Below, one piece after another: positions 18,048-27,125 of a stretch of DNA of 64,000 nt. The notes beneath the pieces were generated by a model. That model was not told the origin of the DNA and did no database searches. It saw nothing but the letters and a program-made list of their open reading frames with translations. Source of the DNA: Thalassospira mesophila (GTDB taxonomy: Bacteria > Pseudomonadota > Alphaproteobacteria > Rhodospirillales > Thalassospiraceae); NCBI RefSeq assembly GCF_002115755.1, contig NZ_JFKA01000001.1:62001-126000 (forward strand). The letters run 5' to 3'. Each line of letters starts with the position of its first letter. Position 1 is the first letter of the stretch. The position numbers and the translations under genes were made by a program.

Positions 18048-19286
18048 TTACTCTGCCGCCGATGGTGCCAGTGCTTTTGCGCGGCCCAATCGCCATATCG
18101 CCACCACTGCCACCAGCATAATCAATAATCCGGAACCACCCGCTGTTACGCGAATATCGCTCCATTGCGAGATCGCACCCAGAACGGTACCCCCCAAGGC
18201 AACGCCGCCAAAACTGGTGGCGCTCCAGAAGCTCATTACACGGCCTCGCAGTGTGTTGTCGACAGTCAATTGCAATGCCGTTTGCGAACCCACCCCGACC
18301 GCCGTCAGGCCAAACCCCGCCAGCCCAACCAGAAACACCGCCAGTTCAAACCATGGGCAAAAACACAAGCCCAGCATGGCAGACCCGGCCAAAAAGGCAC
18401 CGATCACGGCAACCCTTTGAAAACTTTGCGGGTCTGATTTGGTCCGCGAGAGCATAAAGGTGGAAACAACTGCGCCAAGCCCCCCGGCGGACGACAAAAT
18501 ACCCAACCCGGTCACGCCGCTGTCATAGGCAGCTTCGGCAAAAACCGGCATCAGTTCGAGCATGCCACGACCCGCAATTGCGATGACACAAGACAGCAAA
18601 AGCATGGCCCGAATCATCGGATCGGCGACGGCGTAACGCGCGCCGTCGATTAAAGCGGGCCAGATTCGGCGCTGGCGCGTCTCCGGTCCGCGCGTCGTAT
18701 TAATATCAACCAGCATCATCACCACAATGAAGGGCAGATAACTAATGGCGTTGAGCAAAAACGCCGTTCCGACATCAAACCACGCAATCACCAGCCCGCC
18801 AATGGCTGGCCCCACCAGGCGCGACAGGTTAAAATTCATCGCCGCATAAGTAACCGCCCGGCTCATATATTCACGCGGCACAATGGCTGGCACCAGCGAC
18901 AAACGTACCGGCGTTGTCGCACTGCCCAAAATACCGTTACAGGTGGCAATCACCACCATCCAGCCCAAAGTGACGTGGCCGCTATAGGACAACCCCATCA
19001 GGAAAAACGATGTAAAGGCCATCAACAAATTAAGGAAAATAGCCGCGCGGCGCAAATCAACCCGGTCGGTAATCACGCCAAAAACCGGGCCCAGAAAAAA
19101 CACCGGGGCAAAATGCAGGGCCGCAATTAACCCGGTCCAGAACGCCGACCCGGTTAACGACCATGCCAGCCACGACATGGCGATTTTTTCAATCCATAAT
19201 CCTTGCGTGCTAATCGCCTGCCCGGTCAGGAACAGCACAAAATTACGGTCGCGAAAAATGGACGGTCCGGGGGCGGCGTCGGTCAA
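18048..19286 (-). CDS. MFS transporter (enterobactin-exporter/DHA3-like family)
   Basis: A 412-aa major facilitator with about 12 hydrophobic segments. FRDRNFVLFLTGQAISTQGLW and the GVITDRVDLRRAAIFLNLLM loop (the motif A region after TM2) are typical of the DHA3 group that includes EntS and many drug or metabolite exporters. IVPREYMSRAVTYAAMNFNLSR is another conserved segment. The substrate cannot be deduced. The start appears to be TTG at 19286, preceded by CACTGGAA; no later ATG keeps the first membrane helix. It is divergent from the acyltransferase-hydrolase gene. Confidence 0.8.
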   Translation of the reverse strand: MTDAAPGPSIFRDRNFVLFLTGQAISTQGLWIEKIAMSWLAWSLTGSAFWTGLIAALHFAPVFFLGPVFGVITDRVDLRRAAIFLNLLMAFTSFFLMGLSYSGHVTLGWMVVIATCNGILGSATTPVRLSLVPAIVPREYMSRAVTYAAMNFNLSRLVGPAIGGLVIAWFDVGTAFLLNAISYLPFIVVMMLVDINTTRGPETRQRRIWPALIDGARYAVADPMIRAMLLLSCVIAIAGRGMLELMPVFAEAAYDSGVTGLGILSSAGGLGAVVSTFMLSRTKSDPQSFQRVAVIGAFLAGSAMLGLCFCPWFELAVFLVGLAGFGLTAVGVGSQTALQLTVDNTLRGRVMSFWSATSFGGVALGGTVLGAISQWSDIRVTAGGSGLLIMLVAVVAIWRLGRAKALAPSAAE

Positions 19287-19538
19287 TATGGTTCCAGTGA
19301 AATGGTATAAATAACGGCGGTAATGCAGCGATTTTTCCAGTGAACAGGGCCGTAAAAACAGGGGGGCATGCCCGGATACCGGTTGGGGAAAAACACTTTA
19401 ACCCCAACACGCACGGGTTGCCATCCTGATTATGCGGCCCTGGTGCCTGGCAACGCCATGATTTCCCCACATATAAAAGATAACAATGGATCAATATCTT
19501 GCTGCCTTGTGCAACCGCACCGCACGGAAAGGCCCTTC

Positions 19539-22106
19539 ATGACGCCCGATTTCAAACAGCTTGAACGCGAACAATTCGCCATCCACCCCGCCGCCTGCGA
19601 ATGGACGATGCGGGCCATGAGCGTGCTGCGCAACCGTGTTGACATCAATATCAAGCTGCATGGTGATCGCGACCATATCGCCCAGGGCGACATTTTCATG
19701 TTCAACCATTTCGCCCGGTTCGAAACCTTTATCCCGCAATATCTGATTGCGCTGGAAACCGGAATTTTTTGCCGCTCGGTGGCGTCGGCAGAATTTTTTG
19801 CGCAAGATAATACCCTGTCAAAATATCTGCGTGCGCTGGGCGGGGTGCCCAATAATTATGCCCGGTTATTGCCGTTTATGGCCGAGGAAATTTTACGCGG
19901 CGGCAAGGTGGTGATTTTCCCCGAAGGCGGCATGGTCAAAGACCGCCGCGTTATGACCGACGATAACCCCTATGTTGGCCGCAAGCCCGATTACAGTATT
20001 TATTCGCGCTCGGCCGATCAACGCCGCGCCCATCATACCGGGGCGGCTGTGCTGGCACTGGGCCTTGACGGCTTTAAAACCGGGCTTGGCTGGCTGATAA
20101 ATCATGGTTGCCCCGACGAGGCGCTGCGCTGGGCCGATATTATTGGCGTCACGCCCGAACAACTGCGCACCGCCATTGCCAAACCGACCCTGATGTTTCC
20201 CGCCAACATTACCTTTCACCCGCTGCGCGTCGACCAGAATTTACTGGCGCGCGGGGCCGAAATGTTTATGGGCGGGCTAAGCCCGAAAATGGCGGAAGAA
20301 CTGATTATTGAAGGCAACCTGATTTTAAAGCGGACCGATATGGATATCCGCCTTGGCCAACCGGTATCGCCACATGAAAGATTTACCTGGCTGGACCATC
20401 GCTTGCTGGGCCGCATGGTACGCCACGCCAAAACCATCGATGATCTGTTTCGCCCGGCAAAGGATTTACCCCGTCTGGGCGACCGGCTTATTCAAAATGC
20501 CCTAACGCGCCATGTGCATCCGCTGCGCGATCAGTGCATGGCGGTGATGTATTCCAACATCACGCTGAATGTCAGTCACCTTGCCGCACGGTTGATGAAA
20601 ATGATGCTGGCCGATGGCGAAACCAGTGTTGATATCGCCCGGTTTGATAAAATCATTTATCTGGCAATTAAAAACGTCCAGCAGGCCGCCAATGTGCATT
20701 TGCATCGCGGCATTCGCAATCCGGCCGCCTATATTGGCATATTCAACCTTAATTGCCCGCAAATCCGCCAGTTTATCGACAGTGCGGTTCAGCTGGGCCT
20801 GATCGAACGCTGCGATGGCAAATATTGCTTTTTGCCCAAATTACAGGCCGAGGCAGGCTTTGACCAAATCCGCATGGACAACCCGGTGATGGTTTATGCC
20901 AATGAAATGGCCCCGATCCAGCCGGCATGGGATGCCTTGAAGGCGGCGCGCAAACAGATCGATCAAAACCAGCCCGGCGATTATGCCCGCCTGCGGTTTG
21001 ACGACGAAATACGGGCCTGGAAATGGAACTGGCAAAAATTTCACCGCCCGCAATTTGCCACCATCAACGATCAGGAAACGGCATCGCTTTCCGGCGAACC
21101 CTATTTGCATTTACCCCAACCCGCCCGGCACAGCAAAACCGGCGTTTTGGTGGTACATGGTTTTCTGGCCTCCCCGGCGGAACTTCACAATGTTGGCGAT
21201 GCCCTTGCGGCCCGGGGTCATGCGGTGCTGGGTGTGCGCCTTTCGGGGCACGGAACATCGCCGCATGATTTGCAAACCCGTAACTGGCAGGACTGGCTGG
21301 CATCGGTAGAACGCGGATATGATATTCTTTCGGCCTTTTGCGACAAGGTTGTGATCGTCGGTTTTTCAACGGGGGCCGCGCTCAGCGCCATTTTGGCCGC
21401 CCGCCACCCGGCCAGACTGGCGGGGCTGGTCATGGCCAGTTCACCGCTAAAATTTCGCAATCGCAACCTGATGTTTGTGCCGTTGCTTTATGGTGCGAAC
21501 AAATTAATGGGCTGGATGCCAAATGCCGGCGAAATGCTGGGGTTTCGTGCCAACCAGTCCGAACATCCCGAAACCAATTACCGCCATATCCCGATTAACG
21601 GCCTTTATCATTTGCGCCGCGCGGTGGCCGAAATGAACGAAAAACTGGCCCATATTGATGTGCCGGTTCTCGTCATGCAGGCCGATAATGACCAGGTTGT
21701 CGACCCGGCCAGTGCCAATATGATTGCCCGGCGGTTAACCGGCACCCAAAACAAAACCGTGAAAATGCTGCCATCGAACCGCCACGGTATTTTAAACGAG
21801 GATATCGCCGGTGCCGTTGATCTGGTGAGGGCATTTGTGGCAGATGCCGATCAGGCCGAGCTTCCGGTTTCACCGCCGCCGTTAGAAATAACCAATACGC
21901 ACGAAGATGAACCGGCCCGGATTACGGATGCCATCCCCCCCGACGCCGTTATCCCCGTGATCAGCGCGCGGGCGAAAAGTCGTGCCATACTGGCGCGCGC
22001 CAGATTTGGGAAATCCCCCCCGACAAGCAGTGAAATAGCGCCACAAGCACCTTCGGGCCCCGCTAAAGACCCTGTTGCAAATCAGGATTACCAGAACGAA
22101 AGGTAA
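19539..22106 (+). CDS. Acyltransferase / alpha-beta hydrolase fusion protein (855 aa)
   Basis: An 855-aa protein combining two lipid-type catalytic modules. Residues 30-300 resemble a PlsC glycerophosphate acyltransferase, with NHFARFE (His57, Glu62, the HX4D/E variant) and FPEGG (around 127-131). A middle region of roughly 330-500 has no family I recognise; it looks helical and contains a possible winged-helix-like stretch. Residues 530-800 form an alpha/beta hydrolase: LVVHGFLASP oxyanion loop, nucleophile Ser610 in GFSTG, acid in QADNDQVVDP and His in SNRHGIL. The last 55 residues are acidic/proline rich. The ATG at 19539 follows GGAAAGG. It might remodel membrane phospholipids; substrate unknown. 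Confidence 0.8.
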   Translation: MTPDFKQLEREQFAIHPAACEWTMRAMSVLRNRVDINIKLHGDRDHIAQGDIFMFNHFARFETFIPQYLIALETGIFCRSVASAEFFAQDNTLSKYLRALGGVPNNYARLLPFMAEEILRGGKVVIFPEGGMVKDRRVMTDDNPYVGRKPDYSIYSRSADQRRAHHTGAAVLALGLDGFKTGLGWLINHGCPDEALRWADIIGVTPEQLRTAIAKPTLMFPANITFHPLRVDQNLLARGAEMFMGGLSPKMAEELIIEGNLILKRTDMDIRLGQPVSPHERFTWLDHRLLGRMVRHAKTIDDLFRPAKDLPRLGDRLIQNALTRHVHPLRDQCMAVMYSNITLNVSHLAARLMKMMLADGETSVDIARFDKIIYLAIKNVQQAANVHLHRGIRNPAAYIGIFNLNCPQIRQFIDSAVQLGLIERCDGKYCFLPKLQAEAGFDQIRMDNPVMVYANEMAPIQPAWDALKAARKQIDQNQPGDYARLRFDDEIRAWKWNWQKFHRPQFATINDQETASLSGEPYLHLPQPARHSKTGVLVVHGFLASPAELHNVGDALAARGHAVLGVRLSGHGTSPHDLQTRNWQDWLASVERGYDILSAFCDKVVIVGFSTGAALSAILAARHPARLAGLVMASSPLKFRNRNLMFVPLLYGANKLMGWMPNAGEMLGFRANQSEHPETNYRHIPINGLYHLRRAVAEMNEKLAHIDVPVLVMQADNDQVVDPASANMIARRLTGTQNKTVKMLPSNRHGILNEDIAGAVDLVRAFVADADQAELPVSPPPLEITNTHEDEPARITDAIPPDAVIPVISARAKSRAILARARFGKSPPTSSEIAPQAPSGPAKDPVANQDYQNER

Positions 22107-22202
22107 TCTGAGCCGATCTGTATGTTTCAGCACTGCGCCGGTTCGGTTATCAAGGTTTTGTGTCGCCCGTTTAATTGCCGCCACAAAGCCGGAGGATACC
22201 GC

Positions 22203-22949
22203 GTGACGCTTGATAAAATTTACCAGAACCGCAATCTGGTCGCCCTTTATGATGCCCTTAACCCGGCAGGTGCGGACACCGCATTTTATGAAAAAATGGC
22301 GCAGGATGCCGATTCGGTATTGGATATCGGCTGTGGTACGGGCTTGTTAACCGCGCGTCTGGCGCAGTTAGGCAAGGATGTAACCGGCGTGGACCCGGCC
22401 ACGGAAATGCTCGCCATTGCCCGCCAGCGCCCGGCGGGCGCACGTGTAAACTGGCATCAGGGCGATGCAGGCTCGCTGTCGCTGGGTCGCAAGTTTGATC
22501 TTGTGATCATGACCGGCCATGTGTTTCAGGTCTTTCAAAGCGATCAAGATGCTCTGGCAGCCCTCACCACGGCGTTTCATCATCTGGCCCCGGGTGGAAA
22601 ACTGGTGTTTGAAAGCCGTAACCCGGAAATTCGCGGCTGGCAGGACTGGATTCCGGAAAAAACCCGAAAAACGGTGACGGTTGCCGATATTGGCGATGTG
22701 ACGATCGAACATGACCTGCAATCGGTTGCGGGCGAATATGTCAGCTTTGAAACCCGGCATTATTTCCCCGGCAAGGCAAAGCCCAACGTTCTGACCAGCC
22801 ACAGCACATTGCGCTTTATGGACCGCGACACCATCGCAAACCTGCTTGCCACAGCGGGCTTTGACACGGTTACGTGGCGGGGCACCTGGCAGGGCGACCC
22901 GGCCCAGGACGACAGCCCGGAGCTGATCGCCATTGCGGTTCGGGCCTGA
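22203..22949 (+). CDS. Class I SAM-dependent methyltransferase
   Basis: A 248-aa methyltransferase with the motif I sequence VLDIGCGTGLLTARLAQLG, VTGVDPATEMLAIAR (motif II) and DLVIMTGHVFQVF / LAPGGKLVFESRNP (motifs III-IV). The GTG start at 22203 is preferred because GGAGG lies 7 bases upstream; an upstream ATG at 22122 lacks a ribosome site and adds a basic/cysteine-rich leader. It follows the acyltransferase-hydrolase gene by 96 bp in the same direction and could be co-transcribed. The substrate is unknown; closest general resemblance is to small-molecule methyltransferases of the UbiE/Methyltransf_25 type. Confidence 0.8.
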   Translation: MTLDKIYQNRNLVALYDALNPAGADTAFYEKMAQDADSVLDIGCGTGLLTARLAQLGKDVTGVDPATEMLAIARQRPAGARVNWHQGDAGSLSLGRKFDLVIMTGHVFQVFQSDQDALAALTTAFHHLAPGGKLVFESRNPEIRGWQDWIPEKTRKTVTVADIGDVTIEHDLQSVAGEYVSFETRHYFPGKAKPNVLTSHSTLRFMDRDTIANLLATAGFDTVTWRGTWQGDPAQDDSPELIAIAVRA

Positions 22950-23152
22950 GACCCTAAGGCGAAAGTCAGGGTTTCGTTGTTCTGCGGCTGGTACTAAGTT
23001 TAGTCCTACGATTTATTTTTGTGCCGACACCATCAAAGCGCACAGAATAGCCGAATTTGCCGGGCAAAATACCACACTGGCACCAGTGCTGCTGCCCGAT
23101 AATACGACCTTGATGTGGCCCACGGCGGCACTTTATCAGGAAGGGATACACC

Positions 23153-23710
23153 ATGCCCATCTATGAAAAACACGATTATCCGCTGGTTGATGTGCGCCGT
23201 TACCTGGAACCCGGCCCGGTTGTGCTGCTGAGTTCGGCCCATAACGGCGAAACCGACATCATGACTATGGGCTGGCACATGATGATGGAATTTACCCCGG
23301 CCCTGGTCGGCTGCATCATTTCACCGGCCAATCACAGCCACGAACTGGTTCGTGCCAGCGGCGAATGCGTAATTAATGTTCCCACCCTTGAACTGGCCAA
23401 CCAGATGGTGGATATCGGCAACAGCACCGGCACCCGGATTGACAAATTCAAGGAATTTGGCCTGACGCCGCAAAAGGGCACGGTCGTGAGTGCGCCCATG
23501 ATCGGGGAATGTTTCGCCAGCTTTGAATGCAAACTGGCCAACGGCAAGATGATCGATGAAATGGGCTTTTTCGTCTGGAAGGTTATCAAAGCCCATGTCG
23601 ATAAAACCGTGACCGCGCCCAAAACCCTGCATTATCGCGGCGGTGGTGAATTTATGGTAGCGGGCGACAGCCTTGATTTAAGTGCGCGTTTCAAGCCTGA
23701 AATGCTTTAG
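23153..23710 (+). CDS. Flavin reductase-like FMN-binding protein
   Basis: A 185-aa member of the flavin reductase-like domain family. It shows ARYLEPGPVVLL-type N-terminus, the TMGWHMMMEFTPALVGCIISPANHSHELVRASGECVINVP block that forms the FMN-binding barrel, and a C-terminal LHYRGGGEFMVAG. Members bind FMN and reduce it with NAD(P)H or act as electron donors to other enzymes. The ribosome site AGGAAGGG lies about 8 bases before the ATG. It appears to be a single-gene unit; the partner enzyme is unknown. Confidence 0.85.
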   Translation: MPIYEKHDYPLVDVRRYLEPGPVVLLSSAHNGETDIMTMGWHMMMEFTPALVGCIISPANHSHELVRASGECVINVPTLELANQMVDIGNSTGTRIDKFKEFGLTPQKGTVVSAPMIGECFASFECKLANGKMIDEMGFFVWKVIKAHVDKTVTAPKTLHYRGGGEFMVAGDSLDLSARFKPEML

Positions 23711-23786
23711 GGCAACCCCACGGACCTGGTCTTGATATTGGCGCTCGCCGCCGCCAATCCATCACGCATTTGGCGGCGGATCAGCA

Positions 23787-24074
23787 TTATTTTGCCAGCA
23801 ACTTTTCCAGCCCGCTGGCCATCATCGCCGGTTCAAATTCGATAATGTCATAACGGGCAAAGCCCTTTTGCCAAAACGGATCGGCTTTTAAACAGGCGTC
23901 GAGTTTTTCACGCGAACACCGGGCCAGAATAACCCCGCCGTCACGCGGTTTTTTCGGCCCCGACGCAATAAAAGCGCCGGTGCCATAGCACTGCTTGAGC
24001 CATTCCACATGGTCGGCCAGCACCGCATCGACTGCACCTAAATCAACGATATAAGTCAGGTTAACAATGAACAT
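23787..24074 (-). CDS. YciI-family protein
   Basis: A 95-aa small protein of the YciI/dimeric alpha-beta barrel family. It starts MFIVNLTYIVDLGAV and contains the H-x-x-W-L segment (DHVEWLKQCYGTG), the ASGPKKPRDGGVILA loop and DPFWQKGFARYDIIEFEP, all standard. The conserved His/Asp pair suggests a catalytic role, but the substrate is unknown for this group. It is in a minus-strand pair-like arrangement with the rubrerythrin gene (113-bp gap), with independent promoters likely. Confidence 0.82.
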   Translation of the reverse strand: MFIVNLTYIVDLGAVDAVLADHVEWLKQCYGTGAFIASGPKKPRDGGVILARCSREKLDACLKADPFWQKGFARYDIIEFEPAMMASGLEKLLAK

Positions 24075-24187
24075 TCACACCATCATCGGGCATTGGAAAT
24101 ACACATAACAGGCGGTCTTTGCACAACCTGCCAACACATAATGTCAGGAACGGTGGGCAAAACCGAAGTGCCGGCCACAGCCCTTAA

Positions 24188-24670
24188 TCAAGACCGGCCT
24201 TTAACGCTGGCCACACCGCTTGTTGCCGCGGTGTCGGCACTGTCTTCGAGTGTTTCGCCAAGGTCGCGCAGGGCCCGTTCAAACCGGCTGGCATGCTGGG
24301 TTTCAACCCGGGCCAGGGTTTCAAACCAGGCGGCAATGTCGTTCTGGCCTTCTTCGCGGGCCACACGGGCCATTTCAGGATAGGACGTTTCACCCTCATC
24401 GCGTTCGGCCATCAGGGCGGCACGCAGGTTTTTGCGGCTGGTGCCAATTGGCAAACCGGTTTGCGGATCACCGCACTGTTCCAAAAATTCCAGATGGCCA
24501 AAGGCATGGCCGGTTTCGGCCTCGGCCGCACTGCGAAACAAATCGGCAAGTTCGGTCATGCCTTCGATATCAGCCTGCTGGGCAAAATAAAGATAACGCC
24601 GGTTCCCCGTCGCTTCAGCCGCAAAGGCTGCCCGCAGGTTTTCCTCGGTACGTGTTCCCTTTAACGCCAC
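24188..24670 (-). CDS. Rubrerythrin family ferritin-like di-iron protein
   Basis: A 160-aa ferritin-like protein without the rubredoxin domain found in classical rubrerythrin. Metal-binding motifs are visible: ENLRAAFAAEATGNRRYLYFA and AAEAETGHAFGHLEF in the first helix pair, and MARVAREEGQNDIAAWFETLARVETQHASRF (E-x6-Y-type plus E-x-x-H) in the second. It probably acts in peroxide reduction or iron handling. It starts with GTG at 24670 preceded by a G-rich stretch. The nearby irr gene is a plausible regulator; rubrerythrin-like genes are common members of Irr regulons, which is an inference here. Confidence 0.82.
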   Translation of the reverse strand: MALKGTRTEENLRAAFAAEATGNRRYLYFAQQADIEGMTELADLFRSAAEAETGHAFGHLEFLEQCGDPQTGLPIGTSRKNLRAALMAERDEGETSYPEMARVAREEGQNDIAAWFETLARVETQHASRFERALRDLGETLEDSADTAATSGVASVKGRS

Positions 24671-24733
24671 TTGGGCCCCCTGTTTCTTGTTGGAATTGGC
24701 ATCAGGGTCATATCAACAGGTCCTGACACTAAA

Positions 24734-24768
24734 AAGGACGGCACGCGAAACCCCGCATGGCCGTCCTT
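24734..24768 (-). terminator. Terminator downstream of irr
   Basis: The stem AAGGACGGC (24734-24742) pairs with GCCGTCCTT (24760-24768). On the minus strand the second arm is followed by a T run, as expected for an intrinsic terminator of irr, which ends at 24967. The remainder of this 296-bp gap also holds a small 7-bp hairpin (GAAAGGC/GCCTTTC, 24867-24887). Confidence 0.75.
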
Positions 24769-24966
24769 CTATTTGTGCCAATATCGATGCGCGTCAAGAA
24801 CCAAAGGGGCGTTTGGCAACGCGCCGGTTCGTTTTCATCACCCTGTCACAGCAACGACCATAATCTGAAAGGCAAATGTCGCCTTTCTCACCAGGGTTGC
24901 TATACCGTCAGATAGGCTGCGGCTTTGCATCATGAATGGAAAACCGGTGATCGCATTGAGCATACC

Positions 24967-25401
24967 TTAGGCAGCGTGCCGTTCTTGCTGGCGGCGCAAA
25001 CGGAAAACCAGATCAACCGATGCCAGTTCGGTGCCGCGCGGCATGTTGGGAATACGCGCCAGATGTACAGCATCGGCGGGAATATCGACCAGGCTGCCGT
25101 CATCTTCGCAATAAAAATGATAATGCGGGGCGACATTGGTATCGAAATAGGACCGACCGGAATCAACAATAATTTCGCGGATCAGGCCCGCATCGGTAAA
25201 CTGGTGCAGGGTGTTATAAACCGTGGCCAGTGAAACCTTCACATGCTGTGCCATGGCTTCTGAATGCAGTTGCTCGGCGGTAACATGCCGGGGGCCGGTG
25301 TCAAACAGGAACCGGGCCAGTGCAAGGCGCTGGCGGGTCGGGCGCAGGCCGGCTTCTTTAAGACGGTTAAGCGCATGGGTGTAAGGCCGCTGGATGGTCA
25401 T
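24967..25401 (-). CDS. irr: Iron response regulator Irr (Fur family)
   Basis: A 144-aa Fur-superfamily regulator. GLRPTRQRLALARFLFDTGPRHVTAEQLHSEA and KVSLATVYNTLHQFTDAGLIREI form the winged helix, and HYHFYCEDDGSLVDIP is the regulatory-domain segment that distinguishes Irr from Fur. It lacks the C-terminal CxxC structural-zinc pairs of typical Fur/PerR. Irr controls heme, iron-storage and Fe-S genes in alphaproteobacteria and is degraded or released upon heme binding. No clear N-terminal heme-regulatory GCP motif is seen. It is in the same window as Fur and a heme acquisition island, which it may co-regulate. Confidence 0.85.
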   Translation of the reverse strand: MTIQRPYTHALNRLKEAGLRPTRQRLALARFLFDTGPRHVTAEQLHSEAMAQHVKVSLATVYNTLHQFTDAGLIREIIVDSGRSYFDTNVAPHYHFYCEDDGSLVDIPADAVHLARIPNMPRGTELASVDLVFRLRRQQERHAA

Positions 25402-25557
25402 GATGGTGCCCCTTCGATAAAGTTTCGAACCGGCGGTTGAAAGACAACTGCCCGTTGATTTCGAGGCTATATTAGACGAACCTTAACGGCGTTTTCTTTG
25501 ATTTTGATCAACTATAATCATTCTTGGGATCATTTGCGTCCATAGTGCAAAAAAATA

Positions 25558-25582
25558 AAGGGCCGGTCACCGACCAGCCCTT
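25558..25582 (-). terminator. Terminator downstream of the nitronate monooxygenase-like gene
   Basis: The hairpin arms AAGGGCCGGTC (25558-25568) and GACCAGCCCTT (25572-25582) pair over 11 positions with one mismatch and a 3-base loop. On the minus strand the last arm is followed by a long T-rich tract, so it ends transcription of the gene that stops at 25624. Confidence 0.8.
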
Positions 25583-25623
25583 CAATTTTGCTATGCAACG
25601 CGGGGTTGACCCGTGCAAACCGG

Positions 25624-27033
25624 TTAATCACCGGTGGCAATACGGTCCACAAGCTGTTTGACCGTCGGGACAAAACCGTTGGCATAAAACGGATCTTCGC
25701 CAAATTTATAGGCATTATGACCGGCAAACATCAATTCATGTTCAACCGGGGAACCATGCGCAATATTTTGCAGGGTTTTCTGAATGCAGAAAGACCGGGG
25801 ATCGGCGCGCTTGCCGGTAGTGCCTTCGCCTTGCTGCCAGTTTGAAAACTGGCAATGAGACAGACAGCCCATGCAATCGATCTGGTCTTTCTTGATCTCA
25901 AGCGCACTTTCCGGGGTGACAAAAACCATTGTCTCGTCCGGGGTCGGCATGCCTTCGCTGTAGCCTGCGGCAAGCCAGTTGCGCACCTTGTCAGCATCGT
26001 CTTCACGCACATAGATCGGACGACCGCGACGGCCCAGCGGAATCCCCACATGCAAATCGGCCTCGGCAGTCCGCGAATAGCGAACCTGGCGATCCGAGCG
26101 CTGATGCAGGTCTTCAAGAAATGTATTACGCACAGCCGAGCTGTAAAAGCCGGTCGGGCTGAATTTATGCAGCGACACTTCACCGTTCTGCAAGGTAACA
26201 AGCCGTTTTTTCCATTCTTCGGAAATCGGGCTTTCCTGGGTCAAAAGCGGACGCGTGCCATACTGAAAGGCCACCGGGGCCACTTCAGGATTGTCGATCC
26301 AGTCTTCATAATCGCGCAGATACCAGACCCCGCCTGCCATAATGATCGGAACATCATTCAGGCCGACAGAATTCATAAATTCCCGCAGCGCCCGCACACG
26401 CGGGAACGGATCTTCGGGGATCAACGGGTCTTCAGAATTTGACAAACCGTTATGACCACCGGCCAGCCACGGGTCTTCGTAAACCACGCCGCCCAGCCAT
26501 TCGGGAACCTTTTTATAGGCCCGCAGCCACAGCGCGCGAAACGCCCGTGCAGACGACACGATCGGGTAATAATAAACCCCGAACGAAGCCGCAATCGTCG
26601 ATATCCGGTACGGCATGCCTGCACCGCAGGTAACGCCATGCACCAGACCCTTTGTGCCCTCAAGCACACCGACAAGAATTTCTTCGGCACCCCCCATTTC
26701 CCACAGCACATTCATGTGCAAACGGCCTTCGCCGTTACGGGTTTCATGGGCAACCTGTGCCTGGGCGATACCGCCCGCAATACCATATGAAACCAGTTCG
26801 TGGTGGCGGTCACCACGGGTTTTGCCTTCATAGGTCATCGGCACCACATTGCCGTCCGCATCAAAAGTATCTGCGTTGACAGCGGAAAAAGTGCCGATAC
26901 CACCGGCCGCAGCCCATGCGCCTGAGCTTTGACCTGTCGAAACAGAGATGCCTTTTCCACCTTCGATCAAAGGTAGAACCTCTTTTCCCGACATGACGAG
27001 CGGTTTAAGGGCTTTCAAATTCGTCTCTCCCAT
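25624..27033 (-). CDS. Nitronate monooxygenase/2-nitropropane dioxygenase-like flavoprotein with C-terminal Cys cluster
   Basis: A 469-aa flavoprotein of the NAD(P)H-dependent flavin oxidoreductase family. The N-terminal half has GISVSTGQSSGAWAAAGGIGTFSAV, GVTCGAGMPYRISTIAASFG and PIIMAGGVWYLRDY, which form the FMN-binding TIM barrel. It is about 120 residues longer than a typical nitronate monooxygenase. The extra C-terminal part contains Cys387, Cys390, Cys394 and Cys416 (CMGCLSHC, then SFCIQK), a pattern suited to a metal or iron-sulfur site. The natural substrate is uncertain and the nitronate label is by family only. It is monocistronic, ending at the terminator at 25558-25582. Confidence 0.78.
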   Translation of the reverse strand: MGETNLKALKPLVMSGKEVLPLIEGGKGISVSTGQSSGAWAAAGGIGTFSAVNADTFDADGNVVPMTYEGKTRGDRHHELVSYGIAGGIAQAQVAHETRNGEGRLHMNVLWEMGGAEEILVGVLEGTKGLVHGVTCGAGMPYRISTIAASFGVYYYPIVSSARAFRALWLRAYKKVPEWLGGVVYEDPWLAGGHNGLSNSEDPLIPEDPFPRVRALREFMNSVGLNDVPIIMAGGVWYLRDYEDWIDNPEVAPVAFQYGTRPLLTQESPISEEWKKRLVTLQNGEVSLHKFSPTGFYSSAVRNTFLEDLHQRSDRQVRYSRTAEADLHVGIPLGRRGRPIYVREDDADKVRNWLAAGYSEGMPTPDETMVFVTPESALEIKKDQIDCMGCLSHCQFSNWQQGEGTTGKRADPRSFCIQKTLQNIAHGSPVEHELMFAGHNAYKFGEDPFYANGFVPTVKQLVDRIATGD

Positions 27034-27077
27034 TCGGCTTTTCAGATGAGCGGGTCATCCGAATGCATGTGATGGAG

Positions 27078-27107
27078 GGGCGGCGGCCTGTTTTTTTTTC
27101 GCCGCCC
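27078..27107 (-). terminator. Possible terminator after pnp
   Basis: GGGCGGCGG (27078-27086) and CGCCGCCC (27100-27107) can pair, with the T-rich stretch TTTTTTTTT (27091-27099) in the loop. It lies just downstream of the pnp stop at 27126. The T tract is inside the loop and not after the stem, so it may be a 3' mRNA end hairpin more than a textbook intrinsic terminator. Confidence 0.4.
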
Positions 27108-27125
27108 GCTCTCACATACCTTTAA

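Noticed and set aside
22955..22980. Possible terminator after the methyltransferase gene
   Set aside because: The arms ACCCT/AGGGT are only 5 bp and the loop is long, so I do not list it as a terminator.
24867..24887. Small 7-bp hairpin between irr and rubrerythrin as a second terminator
   Set aside because: There is no T tract after either arm; the 24734-24768 hairpin is a better terminator.
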